Origin: Tenodera sinensis
Lineage: Eukaryota > Arthropoda > Insecta > Mantodea > Mantidae
Assembly (NCBI GenBank): GCA_030765045.1
Contig: CM060968.1
Span: 105,693,904 to 105,757,903, forward strand
Length of the DNA stretch: 64,000 bases
Direction: 5' to 3'
In this document: positions 1 through 12,503 of the stretch, piece by piece
Layout of the letters: each line of letters begins with the position of its first letter
How positions within the stretch are numbered: position 1 is the first letter of the stretch
The notes under the pieces: model-generated
What the model saw: only the letters and a program-made list of their open reading frames with translations
Database searches by the model: none
Told to the model about the DNA's origin: nothing
Made by a program: the position numbers and the translations under genes

Positions 1-641
1 ATCCTTACAAACTCTTATTCCTACATCTTCGTGTTAGTTCAGATAAACATTTGCACATATTATCTTATTGCTTATTTCCTTGTAGGTGCAAGGGAAATAT
101 CAGAATACAGTAGGCTTTGTACGACATTCAAATCTTTTAAAGCCTTGAGATTCCGTTCTCTTTGCACACTTAACATACAATTCACGAAACTTTCAACACA
201 AGTTTTCCTAAACTCACACACATAACAAGGAATATCTCCGAAGTGGTTCACTCTACAAGAAAATATATTCCGACATAAATTGTGTACTTTAGCAAGATCT
301 ACATTTTAGTACGATTTGGTCTATCTCTAACGGTTTACCAGTTGTGCAAAAGTTGTCCAGAGTAAATGCGACTACCGGGGCTACAGCAAAAAAATTCAAG
401 ATACACATTTCATTTGTCATAAAAACATCTCAAACATATGACATTTTAATGAAAATCGTTAGAGCCATTTTCAAGAAAATCAAAATGTTTCATGTAAAGG
501 GTAGTTTAGGATGGGACTATATTCTTTAAAATCTTCGTGTCGCATCCTTGAAAGACATTAAACTTAAATACGAACTTTGGCTTTTAACCGACTTTTCATT
601 TTTGAGTTATGCTGTCCACAGACAGACACAGGCACGCAGAG

Positions 642-673
<32 letters not shown>

Positions 674-733
674 GTGTTGTTTTTATTCAGGTGTCTCAGA
701 ACATATGTTCTCTATGTAGCAGAGAAAGTAAAA
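1..733 (+). mobile_element. Rep1 (HINE-like) copy, 5' end outside window
   Basis: The copy enters the window a little inside the family's 5' end and runs through the region that reads GTCCAGAGTAAAT to the (CA)n at about 641-674, here mixed with GC dinucleotides. It ends with a degenerate 3' inverted motif, GTAGCAGAGAAAGTAAAAA. The segment between the microsatellite and the 3' end is shortened compared with other copies. Assignment rests on side-by-side matching with the copies near 32.4, 53, 58 and 60 kb. Confidence 0.85.
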
Positions 734-884
734 AGAAAAAAGGAATAATTTATTAAGAGATTTCACTGAAAATACTTTTCTTGCGTATCTCCGAATAAAA
801 AAGACGATTTTTAAACACTCGTCTGGGGAGCCCGAGTCTGTATATGTGTATATGTGTGAGAAATACAACTCAGAAATGCTATAT

Positions 885-1090
885 TGTATCACATGATTTT
901 ATCTACACTTTTACAAACTACTCCTATAAATACCTATTCCTCTATTTACTTCATTTTAATCGAGATATTAAATTTCTTGCAGATACAAGGAGAACATGGG
1001 TATTCAGTAGGCTTTAAGCGATAGTTAAATCTTTTAAAGCTTGTCACTATGTAATGATTTTCAAATTCAATTCTCTTTGCATGGCCAGGG
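885..1090 (+). mobile_element. Rep1 5' fragment, older subfamily
   Basis: Diverged match to the first 200 bp of Rep1 (ATCACATGATTTTATCTAC for the consensus CACATGACTTTCTCTAC). It retains the extra CACTATGTAATG-like block seen only in older copies. The rest of the element is missing. Confidence 0.65.
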
Positions 1091-2074
1091 AAAAAAAAAC
1101 ACATGACTGATTTGTAGGAAAACTGTTAGCCTAACAGAAAAAAAAGCAACTAACACACTAAAATGGATATATATTAAGGTGTCATTTGTCAAAGTATTTG
1201 CACCTAGAGTGCTTATTATAAATTTACTAATAGGATATTTGATTCTTATATATTGCTCTGAAATTAATAAAAGCCTTATAATATTGATCTCTTGTCTTGA
1301 ATATTATCGTGTCGTAGTATTTGTCTCTTTTTTTCTGTGGAGTAATAATTACTAATGAAATTCTCAACAAAATCTCCGGAACCTTCCACAGTTGTGTTCT
1401 CTTATAACTCCAATGTGTTCGTAATTTTTATTGGCATATATACTTTATAAACTACGCCTGTCAGAAAGAATAGAGCTTTTCAATTATGAAAGAATTGTCA
1501 AAGTTCACTCCATAGTTGTAGATCTATATCTACACAAAAAGCTGTTTTTTTAATATTAGTGTATAGATTAATAGTCTTTTCTCGCAGTGAGTGTCGTTAA
1601 AGTTTATTGCTTAACCAAATCGTGTGCTGTATTTCGCACCAGCCTGTGGTAACTGGAAGGCGCCGTCTAATGAGATAAGACATCTCTGATGCCATGAATC
1701 AGCAGTAACGGGCGGCTGGGTCACAGAAAGCGTTTAAATCAATAGACGCCAGTTTTTATTCTCTTCATCTTCGCCCTCCGCTCTCCTCCCGGTAGCACCC
1801 AGGTTCTATTCATCCTGAAGAAGATATCCATGAACGTCAGGTTCAAATATATCACTTACCTCTGCCACTGTACAAAGCCTTTGCAAAATGGACTATTGTT
1901 AACAGACTCTTCTCGCCGCCGTGTGTAGGTATCTCCACTTTAATTCTATTTTCTCAAGGCTCCTCGTCCATTTATCTCTTGTGTAACACTGCACTGTGTT
2001 GCACCCAAAGCTTGTGTATTTTTATTAAATTGCTTAAAATACGTAAACATTTAACAATATCCCTCGTGACAGTC
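1091..2074. other. Spacer without recognised genes
   Basis: AT-rich apart from a more GC-balanced island at about 1640-1960. I see no coding pattern, tRNA-like box or terminal repeat here. Confidence 0.5.
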
Positions 2075-2748
2075 GACTACGTTTAGTAAAGTAGAGGAAG
2101 TATTGTATTCCACCCAAAAATTTGATGTCGACATTTCAGCATTAATATATGTTTTAAGGTCTCCTGAATCCGTAAAAGAGGTCCGCATGTGTGTGTGTAA
2201 AAGTCAGTTAAAAAACAAGTTGGTACAGAAGTTTAAGGATGCGATACGAAGATTTTGAAGAAAATTCCCTCATCCTAAACTACACTTTACATGGAAAATG
2301 ACTAAGAGTTTTCATTAAAATGCCATAGGTTAAACATATTTTTATGGCAAATGAAATTTATATTTTGAATTTTCTGGCTATAGCCTATGTAAAGAATGTA
2401 GTAGATCTTGCTAAAACATACAATTTATCTCCAAATGCACTTTTTGGAGAGCGGACCATTTTGGAGATATCAATTGTTAATGTCAGATTCCGTAAATAAA
2501 GTTTCGTCAAATGCAACATCGTTGTTCATTTTTTGTTCGTGCTAAGAGAACGGAAACTCAAAGCTTTAAAGGATTTGACTACCGCTCAAAGTTTACTATA
2601 TTCCCATATTCTCCTTGTATCTAGAAGAAAATAAACAATGAGATAATTTGTACAAATGTTTATCTCAACTAACACGAAGAAGGTATAGCAATAAGAGGTT
2701 AGTACAAGAGTGGAGAAAGTCATGTGGGTGCAATACATCAGATTTTTT
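2075..2748 (-). mobile_element. Rep1 copy
   Basis: Minus-strand copy from the 3' region (GTAGAGGAAGTATTGTATTCC on the plus strand) to the 5' end (GGAGAAAGTCATGTGGGTG, then CATCAGATTTTTT). The CA tract is short, about ten bases. Small internal deletions are visible around the microsatellite and before 2400. Confidence 0.85.
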
Positions 2749-3643
2749 CTTATGACGTTGAAGAACTTAGTCGTAGAATGCACGCTAAATAACTTAATGC
2801 TAAGGATTGAATCAATATTAGTTCATGTTTGCCGCTTTAAAGTGTTTAAAATTTAGCTGGTGTATATGCTAATTCTTGTGGAAAAATAAGGCGGGAAGTT
2901 AGATGGAAAAATATTCCGCTGTGTGCACTTACATGATTTTCTCCACTCACTCTTGAACACAATATTCTTCTAAGCGCGCACTCTTTTAGTTCATACTAAT
3001 GAAGAGCAACTTTTCTAGAAATGGGTTTCTTACACCATTTTATCGATAAAAACTGCAAGCATGATACAAATATCTATCACAAAACTCTAAAGTGGAATAT
3101 GTTCTTTGTATTTTCTTTGAAATGCCCAGTGAAAGTTCTACAGAACCGAATGAATTTCATTCTTCTATGCATACAATTCTTGTATTCACTTAATGACGTG
3201 GTAACAGCTTTATTCAAACTAAATTTAGCTAGAGTAAAAGAATTTGTCGGTTTCACCCCTATCTCATTTTTGGAGTCTCAAACTCTGTCTTGCTGATGAA
3301 AGCAAAAACAGGGGTGACAGATGCACAGCCTGGCATAATGACTGACATGCGCTTCATCTGAGGAACAAGTTGTGGTATTCATAATTACGTCATTATTTGA
3401 TAGCTGGGAATGTAAACACATTTTTTGTAGGCCTTAAGGGAGGTCGAAATGCTCTATCTCTCCAATGTTGATAAAGACCCATTATAGAGAATACTATTTT
3501 AAGATAATTAGCTGAATTTTTAAGATATATTCACCGCATTTTTACAATTGACTGATGAGACAGAAATCTATTTTCTTCATCAGAAGCAAAGGTATGATTT
3601 TTTAATACATGACTAGATTTTTATTGAGATATAAGGGTACACG
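2749..3643. other. Spacer without recognised genes
   Basis: A 91-codon open frame at 3021-3296 shows no recognisable motif. At 3434 the motif TTAAGGGAGGT is followed by CTCCAATGTTGAT, a combination seen again near 29035 (see findings). Confidence 0.4.
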
Positions 3644-4140
3644 AAACCTGATTTGTGCTCATATCACTTTCTCTACTCTTGTACTCTTACAAACTCTTAT
3701 TCCTCTATCTTCTTCGCGCTAGATGAGATAAACATTTGCACAAATTGTCTTATTGTTTACCTTCTTGCAGATGCAAGGAGAATATGGGTATGCAATAGGC
3801 TTTGAGCGATAGTCAAATCTTTTAAAGCTTTCAAATTCCATTCTCTTTGCAAGGCTAAAGCATAAAAATGAATAACGATGTTCCATTTGCCAGAAGTATG
3901 TTCTCCAAAACTCACACAAATAACAAGGAATATCTCTGAACTGGTTCACTCTGCAAAAAACAGAAAAAAAAAAGTATTTGGATCTCTTACGGTTTAGCAG
4001 TTATGCAAAAGTCAAGCAGAGTAAATAGGGCTATATGGACTATAGCCAGAAAATTCAAGATATAAATTTCATTTTCCATGAAAATATCTCTATATCTAGA
4101 ATACCTGATATATATAAGACCCTTTTCATTAAAATAAAAC
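3644..4140 (+). mobile_element. Rep1 copy, 3' truncated
   Basis: Begins with ACCTGATTTGTGCTC followed by an intact CACTTTCTCTAC motif and runs to about the middle of the consensus, where similarity ends near 4140. No CA tract or 3' hairpin is present. Confidence 0.8.
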
Positions 4141-5344
4141 TTTGCAAATGTGTGACAATTTCAGCACATTACTATAGCTTTCAAATGTCTTTTCAGCAGG
4201 CACTGCCTCGCTACGTGTAGGAAATCCCAGAGTGATATCTGCCAGATAGGAGCCTGTTATTTCGAAGGCAGATTCGTCATACTCTGGCAACACAGAGAGT
4301 ATCAACCTAAAGACAAGTTACAGTGAACTACGTATGTTGTCGCTACTTCGAGGAAGCAGCTTGCTACAAAACCAGAACTTTTGATTTACTCCTTCAGTTG
4401 AAGGCAGCAGCAGGTGATGGAGAAGACCTGTCGGCATCTGTAACAAAAGAGCAACATACACCAGCAACTTTCCTTTGTTTCTTCTCCTACATGCCAATGG
4501 CCTACCTTCCTAAGCCTTTGTGATAAACAAGAGAATACTACTGTGCTGCCCTTTTTTCCATTTGATTTTATTACTATCCGAGTTTCAGTCTGGATATACA
4601 ACTTATCCCATTTATTTGCTGTTCCCTGTGCTGTACACCTGAGTAATTTTACGTAGATACTTGTCTTGTATCCTCTTCATGTTCACTTAACATGCCTTTG
4701 TATCCGTATTACATGTTTCAAATAACATGAACATAACTTTCTTTTTCTTTTCTTTTTTCCTCCATTCTTTTTACCCCACTTTTTTGACACTCATAAGTAG
4801 TAATAGTGGTCAACCCTCATTGTTGCTACATACGGCGCCACAGCGGTACACATTAATAATTAGAGATCGGTATTTGCCTATTTTGTTTCTTTGCTTAGAA
4901 TCAAAGACAAAGAATATGTTTAATGCTCGCTGAAATAAAATTCAGACAATTTGCAATGATAATTAGAACTACTTAATGAATAATATATAAATATTAGCTT
5001 CATTTGCTGTCTTATAATTTCACTTATTAACAGTACTATGTTTTCCGGCTGATTAATACACAGAAAACGTGGCGCAGAGTGGGTGCTGTATCGCAACGGA
5101 GTTACAATGCTTTCTGCAGGGACAATAACTTCAATTGTTTAGGCCAGTGAGAGTAATGGGAACGTCATCAAGCTTATTGCCTATTGCAATTAGCATAACA
5201 TACAAATAAAAGTACTCATGACCAGAATTAGTCGCGAAAATGCTATTTTGTCTTTTAGTTGTGTTGCTAAAAAGGTCACTTTTTCCTAAGAAAGGTGGAA
5301 ACCTTCCTTTTGTTCCTTTTGTTTCTTTTGTTTGTTGCAAGGTA
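4141..5344. other. Spacer; polypyrimidine stretch
   Basis: Nothing gene-like recognised. A CT-rich, T-rich stretch lies at about 4738-4790. Short open frames on both strands lack motifs. Confidence 0.5.
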
Positions 5345-5550
5345 TTTAACTTAAATAAGAACTTTAGTACTTGCCCGACTTTTCGTTTTTCTGTTATACC
5401 GTTCAAAGTCACGCGGACATCTGTCATATTTTTATAAAAATACTTCTAACAGGTTGACATTCCAAAACACGTATTTCGGATGAAGTGTCCGTATCGAATT
5501 TTTTAGTTGGAATTCACCACTTCATCCTTCCTATCATAGGTAAATAGGAC
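5345..5550 (+). mobile_element. Rep1 3' fragment, old
   Basis: Diverged match to the part of Rep1 on either side of the microsatellite (AACTTAAATAAGAACTTT, GACTTTTCGTTTTTCTG, later ATCGAATTTTTTAGTTGGAA). The CA tract itself has been lost. Confidence 0.55.
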
Positions 5551-6886
5551 TTATGCATTTAGTTCCTTTAATTGATAGGTAAACACAATACTTCCTCTCA
5601 CTACATACTAAGTATTTCACTGCCAGCACACAAAAGAACTGTATAGAGAATTCAACACCACTGGCGAAAGTAATCCAGTAACAACTTCGCAAAAGGGATG
5701 GAAAAATAGCGCCCATTTCTCTCTGTAACAGACCTTCTCTTGCTGTATCTGACACATTCTCGCCCGTCTGTAAGGAAAAACGCGCTTTGAGAAAACAGCT
5801 CCGACTTTCGTACCATTTTTCTATAAATCTATCAAATACAGAAAAATGTGTTCATAAACTTCGGTGTAAAGGATGCCATCTATGTGGGTCGAAATAATTA
5901 CTACTTTGTCCTTTAGGACTTAATAAAATTATAATAAAACAATTTTGTTTTATTAAAATTCGATGTATCATTACATTAGTGTGCTTTAATTGAAATAATA
6001 TATTGTATTGGCTTGATAAATAATATAATACCTTTCGCATTTTAAAGTACCACAAATGAAAATATATATAAGCCGTCTTTTTAAAGCGAAATACATATAT
6101 ACTTATGTTGTCATATACTTTTAAAGCATATGGGTTTAAAAATGAAATATAATGCAGCTTTCTACTTACCTTGTTATTTTAAAACCCTAAAAAATAATTA
6201 TTTTCCTCCCATAGCTGTAAAAGGTCGAAATGATATGCAACAATTTGAATTATCTATTAATTCGAATAGAATAACACATTAAAATATCTGATTTGAATCT
6301 TCACATGGTTTGTTGAATGCCTTATAAATTCACTGATCTGCTCTAATATAACAATAAGTTTGTTTATAAAAAATAGGACCTTTTTTACTTAATTACACTA
6401 TTTTATCTAAAACTATTACTTCTTTTCTAAAAATTCCAGAGGTATATTAGATTAAAGCAGATGTGCAACAGCACCCAAAGGTTGTTTGTGTGTCTTAAAT
6501 TTTGACTTAGAGATCTCCATTAGTTTTTCCTTAGAAAACATTAATTTATACGAGAAAATGTAATTCGGACTACAGATTGTAAAAAGCAGGAATGGAAGAA
6601 ATAAAAAGTTCCATGTATTTGCAAAGAAACAAGCTTCAGCATACAGAATGCACCATACTTAACAACAGAATAAATTTTCAGAGCAAAAATTTCCCTAAAA
6701 ATAGGCTCTATACTGCAATTCTCTTGTATACTCAACAACGTGTAAGAGTTTTTTTTTTTCTTTAAATTGGAGCAGAATTTACAGTAAAAATGGGAGATAC
6801 AGAATCTTTTCAACAATATATTTAAAATTGAGTATTTTGTTTATAAAGCTTCAGTAGATCATCAAATGAAACAGGAAAACTAAAAT
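5551..6886. other. Very AT-rich spacer
   Basis: No coding signal or repeat family recognised. A 91-codon minus frame at 6541-6816 is low-complexity and unremarkable. Confidence 0.5.
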
Positions 6887-7472
6887 AGTTATTTATGTAA
6901 TTAGTGTATAATTCGACTGATTGTGAGAGGAATATGTTTTGGGCGTTCGCTTTAGGTCACGCGCTGATTTTTAGGGGTGTAACAATGAAAAGATTATAAA
7001 TGTATTATATAAAACTTTTAAGCAATTTTAGCATTAAAACACATCAATAATTAATACATTTCCTAAGTGTAAAATTATTATGGATGCATGACGTAATTTG
7101 GTTGTTAAGCAGATATTGTTTTACTTGTTTCAACACTTAAGTAGGATAATGTAGGATAATTATAAAACTACTGAAAATATGAGCTGACGTTTTGAACAAA
7201 ACCAAGTGTGCTGAGAATGTATTAATTCTAGAAAAATCAAAACATGTTTACGAAAATGAACGTGAAAAATTTTGTGGATGGATAAACGAAAAATGCGTTA
7301 GTTTGCCAGAGTTACGATTTCAGATTTCACATTAGAGAAAATTATGTTCTAGTGGTGGTGACGTCATTGCAGTCTTGGTGCCATGGTAATTACGTCATGC
7401 ACTTTGTGGCACTGGTGCCAGAAAGAGAATAATTTCGCACAATTTATGGCGTTTTAATGCTAAAATTTTATA
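6887..7472 (+). repeat. Rep2 dispersed repeat, copy a
   Basis: About 590 bp alignable by eye with 54298-54893 on the same strand and, for its 3' half, with 48985-49190 on the minus strand. Shared landmarks are ATGACGTAAT, GTTGTTAAGCAGAT, GACGTCATTG, GGCACTGGTGCCAGAA (a near-palindrome) and GTTTTAATGCTA. No open frame is shared, so it is probably a non-autonomous element. No terminal repeats were found for this copy. Confidence 0.7.
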
Positions 7473-8559
7473 CTTTGAGGTTATTTTACTTTATAAACTT
7501 CCCTTATAGAATATTTGGTGTAACGTAATGCATTATTAATGATATGCAGTACCATCTGGTATAAAGTATATTATTTTTAATCATATATAATCAAAAGTAT
7601 CAAATGCTCAAATCCCAAAACTGAAATTCTGAAAAGGTTTAGATATGTGCTTAAATTTGACTGCTCGAAACATATGGTTAAATTTGCTATAGAACAAGGT
7701 TAAGTTTGTCTTCTAAACTCTAAACTCATTTTATGTGTAATTTCTGTCTTTCTAGTGCTGGAATGGTTTGGAATAGTTGTTCATGTTACAATTTCACTAA
7801 TTTAAATTCTTGCTCAGACACAAGCCACTGCAGCGGAGCCTAGTCTGCGGGAGTGGGTTTGTTTTGCAGACGGAACAATGATAAGCATTTCATTGTTGTG
7901 AGAGGAGAGATTAATGGTCAAAGTCTATATAAGTTCCTGCTGCTTCACCCGGCTCGTTGTCTTAATACCATGCAAGGTAGAGCCGAGGAAACAATAGCGT
8001 CACACGGAGACTTTGATCATGCCGCCGCTTCTTTTACTTCACTTTCCGTTCCGTTCCGTTCTTGAGCTCTTTTGGTGTTGAAGAAATAAACAGGCCTGAG
8101 GGAGGGGGGAAAACAAGGAAAGAAAAGTGCAGGCATGTAGGAACAGCAATACGAGCCGCAAATTTTTGTTACTTTTTCCCCCGAAGACCAGTTGTGATAC
8201 GGGCTTTCACGTACAGACATTCTCCGACGACAGGAGAATTTCGAACCCTGGACTCTGGAGGGGCTAAGTTGGAGTCTCAGGAGAGCTGTCGATATACTGG
8301 CATTATAGGTAATCGGAAGGAATGCAGAGCATCTGGAGATAAATAACATGACTTTCTTCCCTTCCTAATCTGGATTAATTTTCTTGCTTACTCCAGCGTT
8401 GAAATTCCCACATTCTTGCTAGTCGCTGTATTTCTCCGGATAACTAACTGCTTTGTTTACTGCCCGTCTTCTAAACTGTCTGCGCTTGCGTTTTACCGTT
8501 ATATTTATTTAAAGAAGTCTATTATGCTATTGCAGACTATTGCATTATGTACAATAAAA
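7473..8559. other. Spacer with a GC-richer island
   Basis: From about 7790 to 8350 base composition is more balanced and short frames overlap on both strands (94 codons plus, 110 codons minus), without recognisable domains. The block at 8230-8285 is faintly like a B box (TTCGAACCC) and may be a very old SINE. Confidence 0.4.
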
Positions 8560-8652
8560 CTCGGAATATTGTAGATAAATCCGTGGTTCAGGGGGATTTA
8601 AAGCCGGCTGCTACAAATAAAATGACAATTAATGGTAAGAAAAGTAAGTCCA
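8560..8652 (+). pseudogene. LINE reverse transcriptase relic, part 1
   Basis: In one frame the DNA reads VVQGDL followed shortly by NKMTINGKKSKS. This resembles the stretch after the catalytic FADD box in non-LTR retrotransposon reverse transcriptases (a D-L pair, then kM-x-iN-x-x-KS). The frame is broken at 8652 by a SINE and resumes in part 2. No upstream catalytic box is visible. The clade looks Jockey/CR1-like but is not certain. Confidence 0.65.
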
Positions 8653-8896
8653 GGCTGGCCCTGTGTCGCAGTTAGTAGAGCACCTGCCTGCTGTGCTAGG
8701 GGTCCCCGGTTCGATTCCCGGCAGGGGGGTAGGAATTTTTCTCCAGCCAGGATTATCCCTCATCCTTCCCTGAGTCTGGAAGTATGAATGAAAGTGTGAA
8801 TGTGTGTGTGAATTCAAAGAATAAAACCCCCAAAGATAGAAAAACCCAACGTTAAACGTGTAACATCATTTGTCAATATAAATGGAACAATAAACA
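8653..8896 (+). mobile_element. tRNA-derived SINE, family SA, with 13-bp TSD
   Basis: An internal Pol III promoter is visible: an A-box-like GTTAGTAGAGC at about 8671-8681 and a B box GGTTCGATTCCC at 8708-8719. A tRNA-unrelated body and an A-rich end (AATAAACAA) follow. The 13-base string AAAAGTAAGTCCA stands on both sides (8640-8652 and 8897-8909), a clear target-site duplication. The insertion splits a LINE reading frame in two. Related copies lie at 30109-30358 and 47760-47905, both on the minus strand. Confidence 0.88.
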
Positions 8897-9205
8897 AAAA
8901 GTAAGTCCATTGCATTTAACAGATTTAAAGAGGAAAATTCTTCATAAGCGGAGGAAAAAAATCTACAAATAGACAGATGCAAATATTTGGGAATGTACTT
9001 GACGAGTGACTGCATCTAGGAAAGCGTGGAAAACATTAAATTTCTTAATGTTCAGCGCCAAGTCCAGGGAAATCGCTTACAAGTATTTGGTGCGGCCATT
9101 ATAGGAGCAACATATTGGGGCTCATATACAGTTAATAAAATTGATTCGTGAACGGAGAACGGCCATAAAATTCATAAAAGGCCACAAGAAAACATATAGT
9201 TGTAA
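8897..9205 (+). pseudogene. LINE reverse transcriptase relic, part 2
   Basis: Continues part 1 directly after the SINE target-site duplication. Readable pieces are SIAFNRFK, CKYLGMYLTSD and, after a frameshift, SREIAYKYLVRPL (in-frame stop) then RERRTAIKFIKGH. KYLG...L.SD and the later Y..LVRP...AA.F.KG pattern are typical of the C-terminal thumb region of Jockey/CR1-like non-LTR reverse transcriptases. Stops and shifts show that it is dead. The plus-strand order matches part 1, so parts 1 and 2 are one insertion. Confidence 0.75.
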
Positions 9206-11060
9206 AACATTGTTTGTATAATTGACCATGTTAACCCTGGCATTAATGTAGGAAATTCAAAATTTCAAACACGTTTTCGAGTCCCCTGAATCAAATATAT
9301 AAATTAAAGAAAGAAGGTCCACGAGCGTTTGCGTGAGTGTGTATGTGTGAGGTGTTTCTGCGCAATGTATAACTGATAAATACTAACATTTGTATTAAAA
9401 CTCTTCAAATAGAATGATAAACTGCAAAATGTTGATTTTTAATTTCACCTTTCCTACAAGAACATGAAGCTTAAACCGTGGTAAATTGCAGTTGATTTAG
9501 CCGCCAAATCTTTTGACTAAGGCGCGTTACTGGGTACCAAATTCTACAGGAAATTGAAACTCATGTAAAATCGCGTTCGAATGACACAGTGAACACCGTC
9601 ATATACGCCTAAAACCTGTGTCCACGCTACGTTAGCTCGCTTCTGAAAACCTTTCACTTTTGCCTTTCTAATTGTGAGAATTCCAGCCTACGTGACTTTA
9701 CAAGGGTTAACAAGTTTCCCAAAAATCTTATGGCTAATGTTCGCTACCTGGTTGCTTTTACTAATGATTTATCGTAGCACGAATTGCCAATGTCTTATTT
9801 CTCTGTGCAGTCTGTTAACCCTGGCTTCTTGCATATTATATTGATTCACCTTATATAGTCATTTTCTGACTTGTCATTCCTCTAATCATTTATTTCCGTC
9901 AATAATTATGGTATCAAGTGCAGAAGGCATAGAACGCTACAGGCAACAGAGACGTGCGAAAGTCCCAGCAGTTCCAGGCTCAATGATCACTGCTAGAGCA
10001 GTCAAGAGAGAACAATGAACGACCCATCGACCAAGCAGCCCTCTAGCGTCCACTGGGATTACTCTTACCTTTGAGCAAGGATCTGCGGCATCAGTCACCA
10101 CCATATCCCACGAAACCTAGAAGCATAAGAAGAAAATAGAATGAAAAGGCCGTGGTAAAAAGACATAGTAAATGATAAACCACTTTAGCGTTTACCTACC
10201 AACCTGCGGATTGAACTCGGGACCTCTGGATTTTTGGATGGATTGCGGTATTTGAGAGAGAAAGTAAAAATTGAGGTATTTGCTGTTTTTCATAACTTTG
10301 AAAAACTGTCATTGTTCTGCATTTAAATTATGTCCCGAAAGCTCGGAAAAATATATTGTTTGCTGAAATAAACGAGGGCTAAAATAAGTTTTATACTTTT
10401 TGAGTGGTCTCTGGGCACTGAACGATCTCAAGCGGATAACATAGGTCTCTTCCATGTAACGAAACATAGAGAAGTAAAATCACTTAATCTGCCAACATAT
10501 ATTGCACAGCGTGCAGCACTAAGCGCAAAAACAGACACTAACTGTGACAAAATGGTGAAAAAAGTCTATTAACTTCTTTCTTTTTTTCTAGATTCTTCAT
10601 TCCCAGGACGGTAGCCTTTGGTGTCAAGGACACTGCATCAGAATTTCGATTAGTTGACTTAATATTTCATGTTCCCTCCTGGTCCGTTTCTAATTTGATA
10701 CCGAATGATGCTGGCCACATTCATCAAATAAAACAAAGCTGTAACACAATGGAATGCGTGGTGGAAGTCGCACGGAAGCTGCCACAACTCCATGGGGTGC
10801 CTCTATTGTGAGGGCCTTCAACAGTAGCGGGAATCCTTGCCAGAGGTCACTTCATTAGTGTTAACTTTACAAGCAATACTGGCTTATATCCCAAAGATTT
10901 TTTCCCTTCAGTGCTCTAGCCAATTCTTCAACAGTTACTATGCAACCAGTGGCATAAGAACATCAAGTTTTTAGCCGAGTTCTGTAATTACACAACACCG
11001 GTAATAATGTATGCCATCCCACGGGTTACATACATTACATTATCCACCAGCATGAAAGTT
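9206..11060. other. Spacer; faint repeat remnants
   Basis: A possible Rep1 scrap lies at 9278-9355 (CCCCTGAATCAAA then AAGGTCCACGAG and GT-rich DNA, minus). A minus-strand B-box-like GAGTTCAATCC at about 10211-10221 may mark an old SINE. The rest, including 10560-10960, shows nothing recognisable. Confidence 0.4.
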
Positions 11061-11628
11061 AAAAATCTGACTCACATGACTTTCTCTACTCTTGTACTAA
11101 CCATTCTTACAAACTCTTATTCCTATATCTTCTTCGTGTTAGTTAAGATAAACATTTCTACAAATTATCTTATTGCTTATTTCCTTGTAGGTACAAGGGG
11201 AATATTAGAATACAGTAGGCTTTGTGGGACAGTCAAATCTTTTAAAGCTCTGAGATTCTGTTCTCTTTGCACACGTCATATAAAAAATTGAACAACGATT
11301 AAAAAATGAACAACGATAGTATGATTTTGTCTATCTCTAACGGTTTACCAGTTATGTAAAAGTCGTCCAGAGTAAATACGACTGCAGGAGCTATAGCCAG
11401 AAAATTTAAGATACACATTTCATTTGGCATAAAAATATCTTAAACATAAAATCGTTAAGAGTCATTTTCAAGAAAATAAAAATTTTCGAAAAATGTTCCG
11501 TGTGAAGGGTGGAGCAATTTTCTTCAAAATTTTGATGTCGCATTTTTGAAGGACATTAAACTTCAAACTTCAGTTTCTAACTACTTTTCGTTTTCGAGTT
11601 ATGCTGTCTACAGACTGACATACAGAAA

Positions 11629-11708
<80 letters not shown>

Positions 11709-11830
11709 CGGACGTTTTCTTAAAAATGCCGGATTCAGGGAGCATCAAAACATATTTCCAGTGAAATCTCAACATCGAATTTTTGGGTGGAATACAATAT
11801 TTTTTCTACTTACTGGTAGAGAAAGTAAAA
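11061..11830 (+). mobile_element. Rep1 copy with both ends, internal deletion
   Basis: The 5' end (AAAAATCTG..CTCACATGACTTTCTCTACTCTTG) and the 3' end (CTACTTACTGGTAGAGAAAGTAAAAA) are both present, so the outer inverted motif and 3' hairpin can be read directly. About 200 bp of the left half is deleted near 11290, with AACAACGATTAAAAAATGAACAACGAT marking a local duplication. The CA tract is 76 bp long. Confidence 0.92.
11630..11705. repeat. (CA)n microsatellite inside Rep1
   Basis: Uninterrupted CA dinucleotides at the standard Rep1 microsatellite site, followed by CGGACGGACG. Confidence 0.97.
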
Positions 11831-12000
11831 AGATAATACTGAGTATGAATTAAAACTTTTCTAATCCCTCAAAAATTAGCATAGCATAGGCATTTTTTAA
11901 AATAATAATTCTGCCCCAACGATAAAACAAAGCGTTGTAAAAATTAAAAGCTTAGAAGTTGGGAAAAGACAGCTAAACTTGTTTCCAAAGTATTAAATAC

Positions 12001-12181
12001 TTCTAAAGTAAGAACAAATTAGAAACCAAAAACTTCACTTATCTTAGTAATGTTATTCTTTTGCTGACCACTACTTGAAACCCAGGGTCAGCAAAAGAAT
12101 TTAAAACAGGGTCAGCAAAAGAATAACAACAATACTAAGATAAGTGAAGTTTTTGGTTTCTAATTTGTTCTTACTTTAGAA
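12001..12181. repeat. Foldback repeat with ~70-bp arms
   Basis: Left arm 12001-12069 is the reverse complement of 12110-12181 with essentially one 3-bp indel (TTAGTAATG against TTAGTATTGTTG). Pairing ends at both outer edges (C at 12000, C at 12182). The 40-bp loop holds a second copy of AGGGTCAGCAAAAGAAT (12084-12100), which is repeated at the start of the right arm. It may be a MITE-like foldback, or a local inverted duplication made by template switching. Confidence 0.9.
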
Positions 12182-12503
12182 CCTTGTTGCTTCACTGCTA
12201 ATAGCTTCAATTTTCCTTATATTAAACACTTGTTTACCACCGATTAACGAGTGTGTATAGATGTTAAATATCAATGAAACCTTATCTGAATCAAACATTG
12301 CTACGGCTTTTGCCTCATTAAATGTTCTGGTTAATAAACAATAATTTAAAAATAGTATATATTCTAACAAAACACAAAACACATCAAAAACACATCAAAA
12401 TATAAAATACAGGTTCCTTAAAACTACGAGATGCACATTAATGATTGATCAGGTATATCCTATTTTACTTACGATAATAATTAAACAAACAAAACAAAAT
12501 CTT
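12182..12503. other. AT-rich spacer
   Basis: Nothing recognised between the foldback repeat and the Crypton relic. Confidence 0.5.

Noticed and set aside
8017..8349. Overlapping 110-codon (minus) and 94-codon (plus) frames
   Set aside because: Mirror-image frames in GC-rich DNA with no motif; B-box-like TTCGAACCC at about 8239 too weak for a SINE call.
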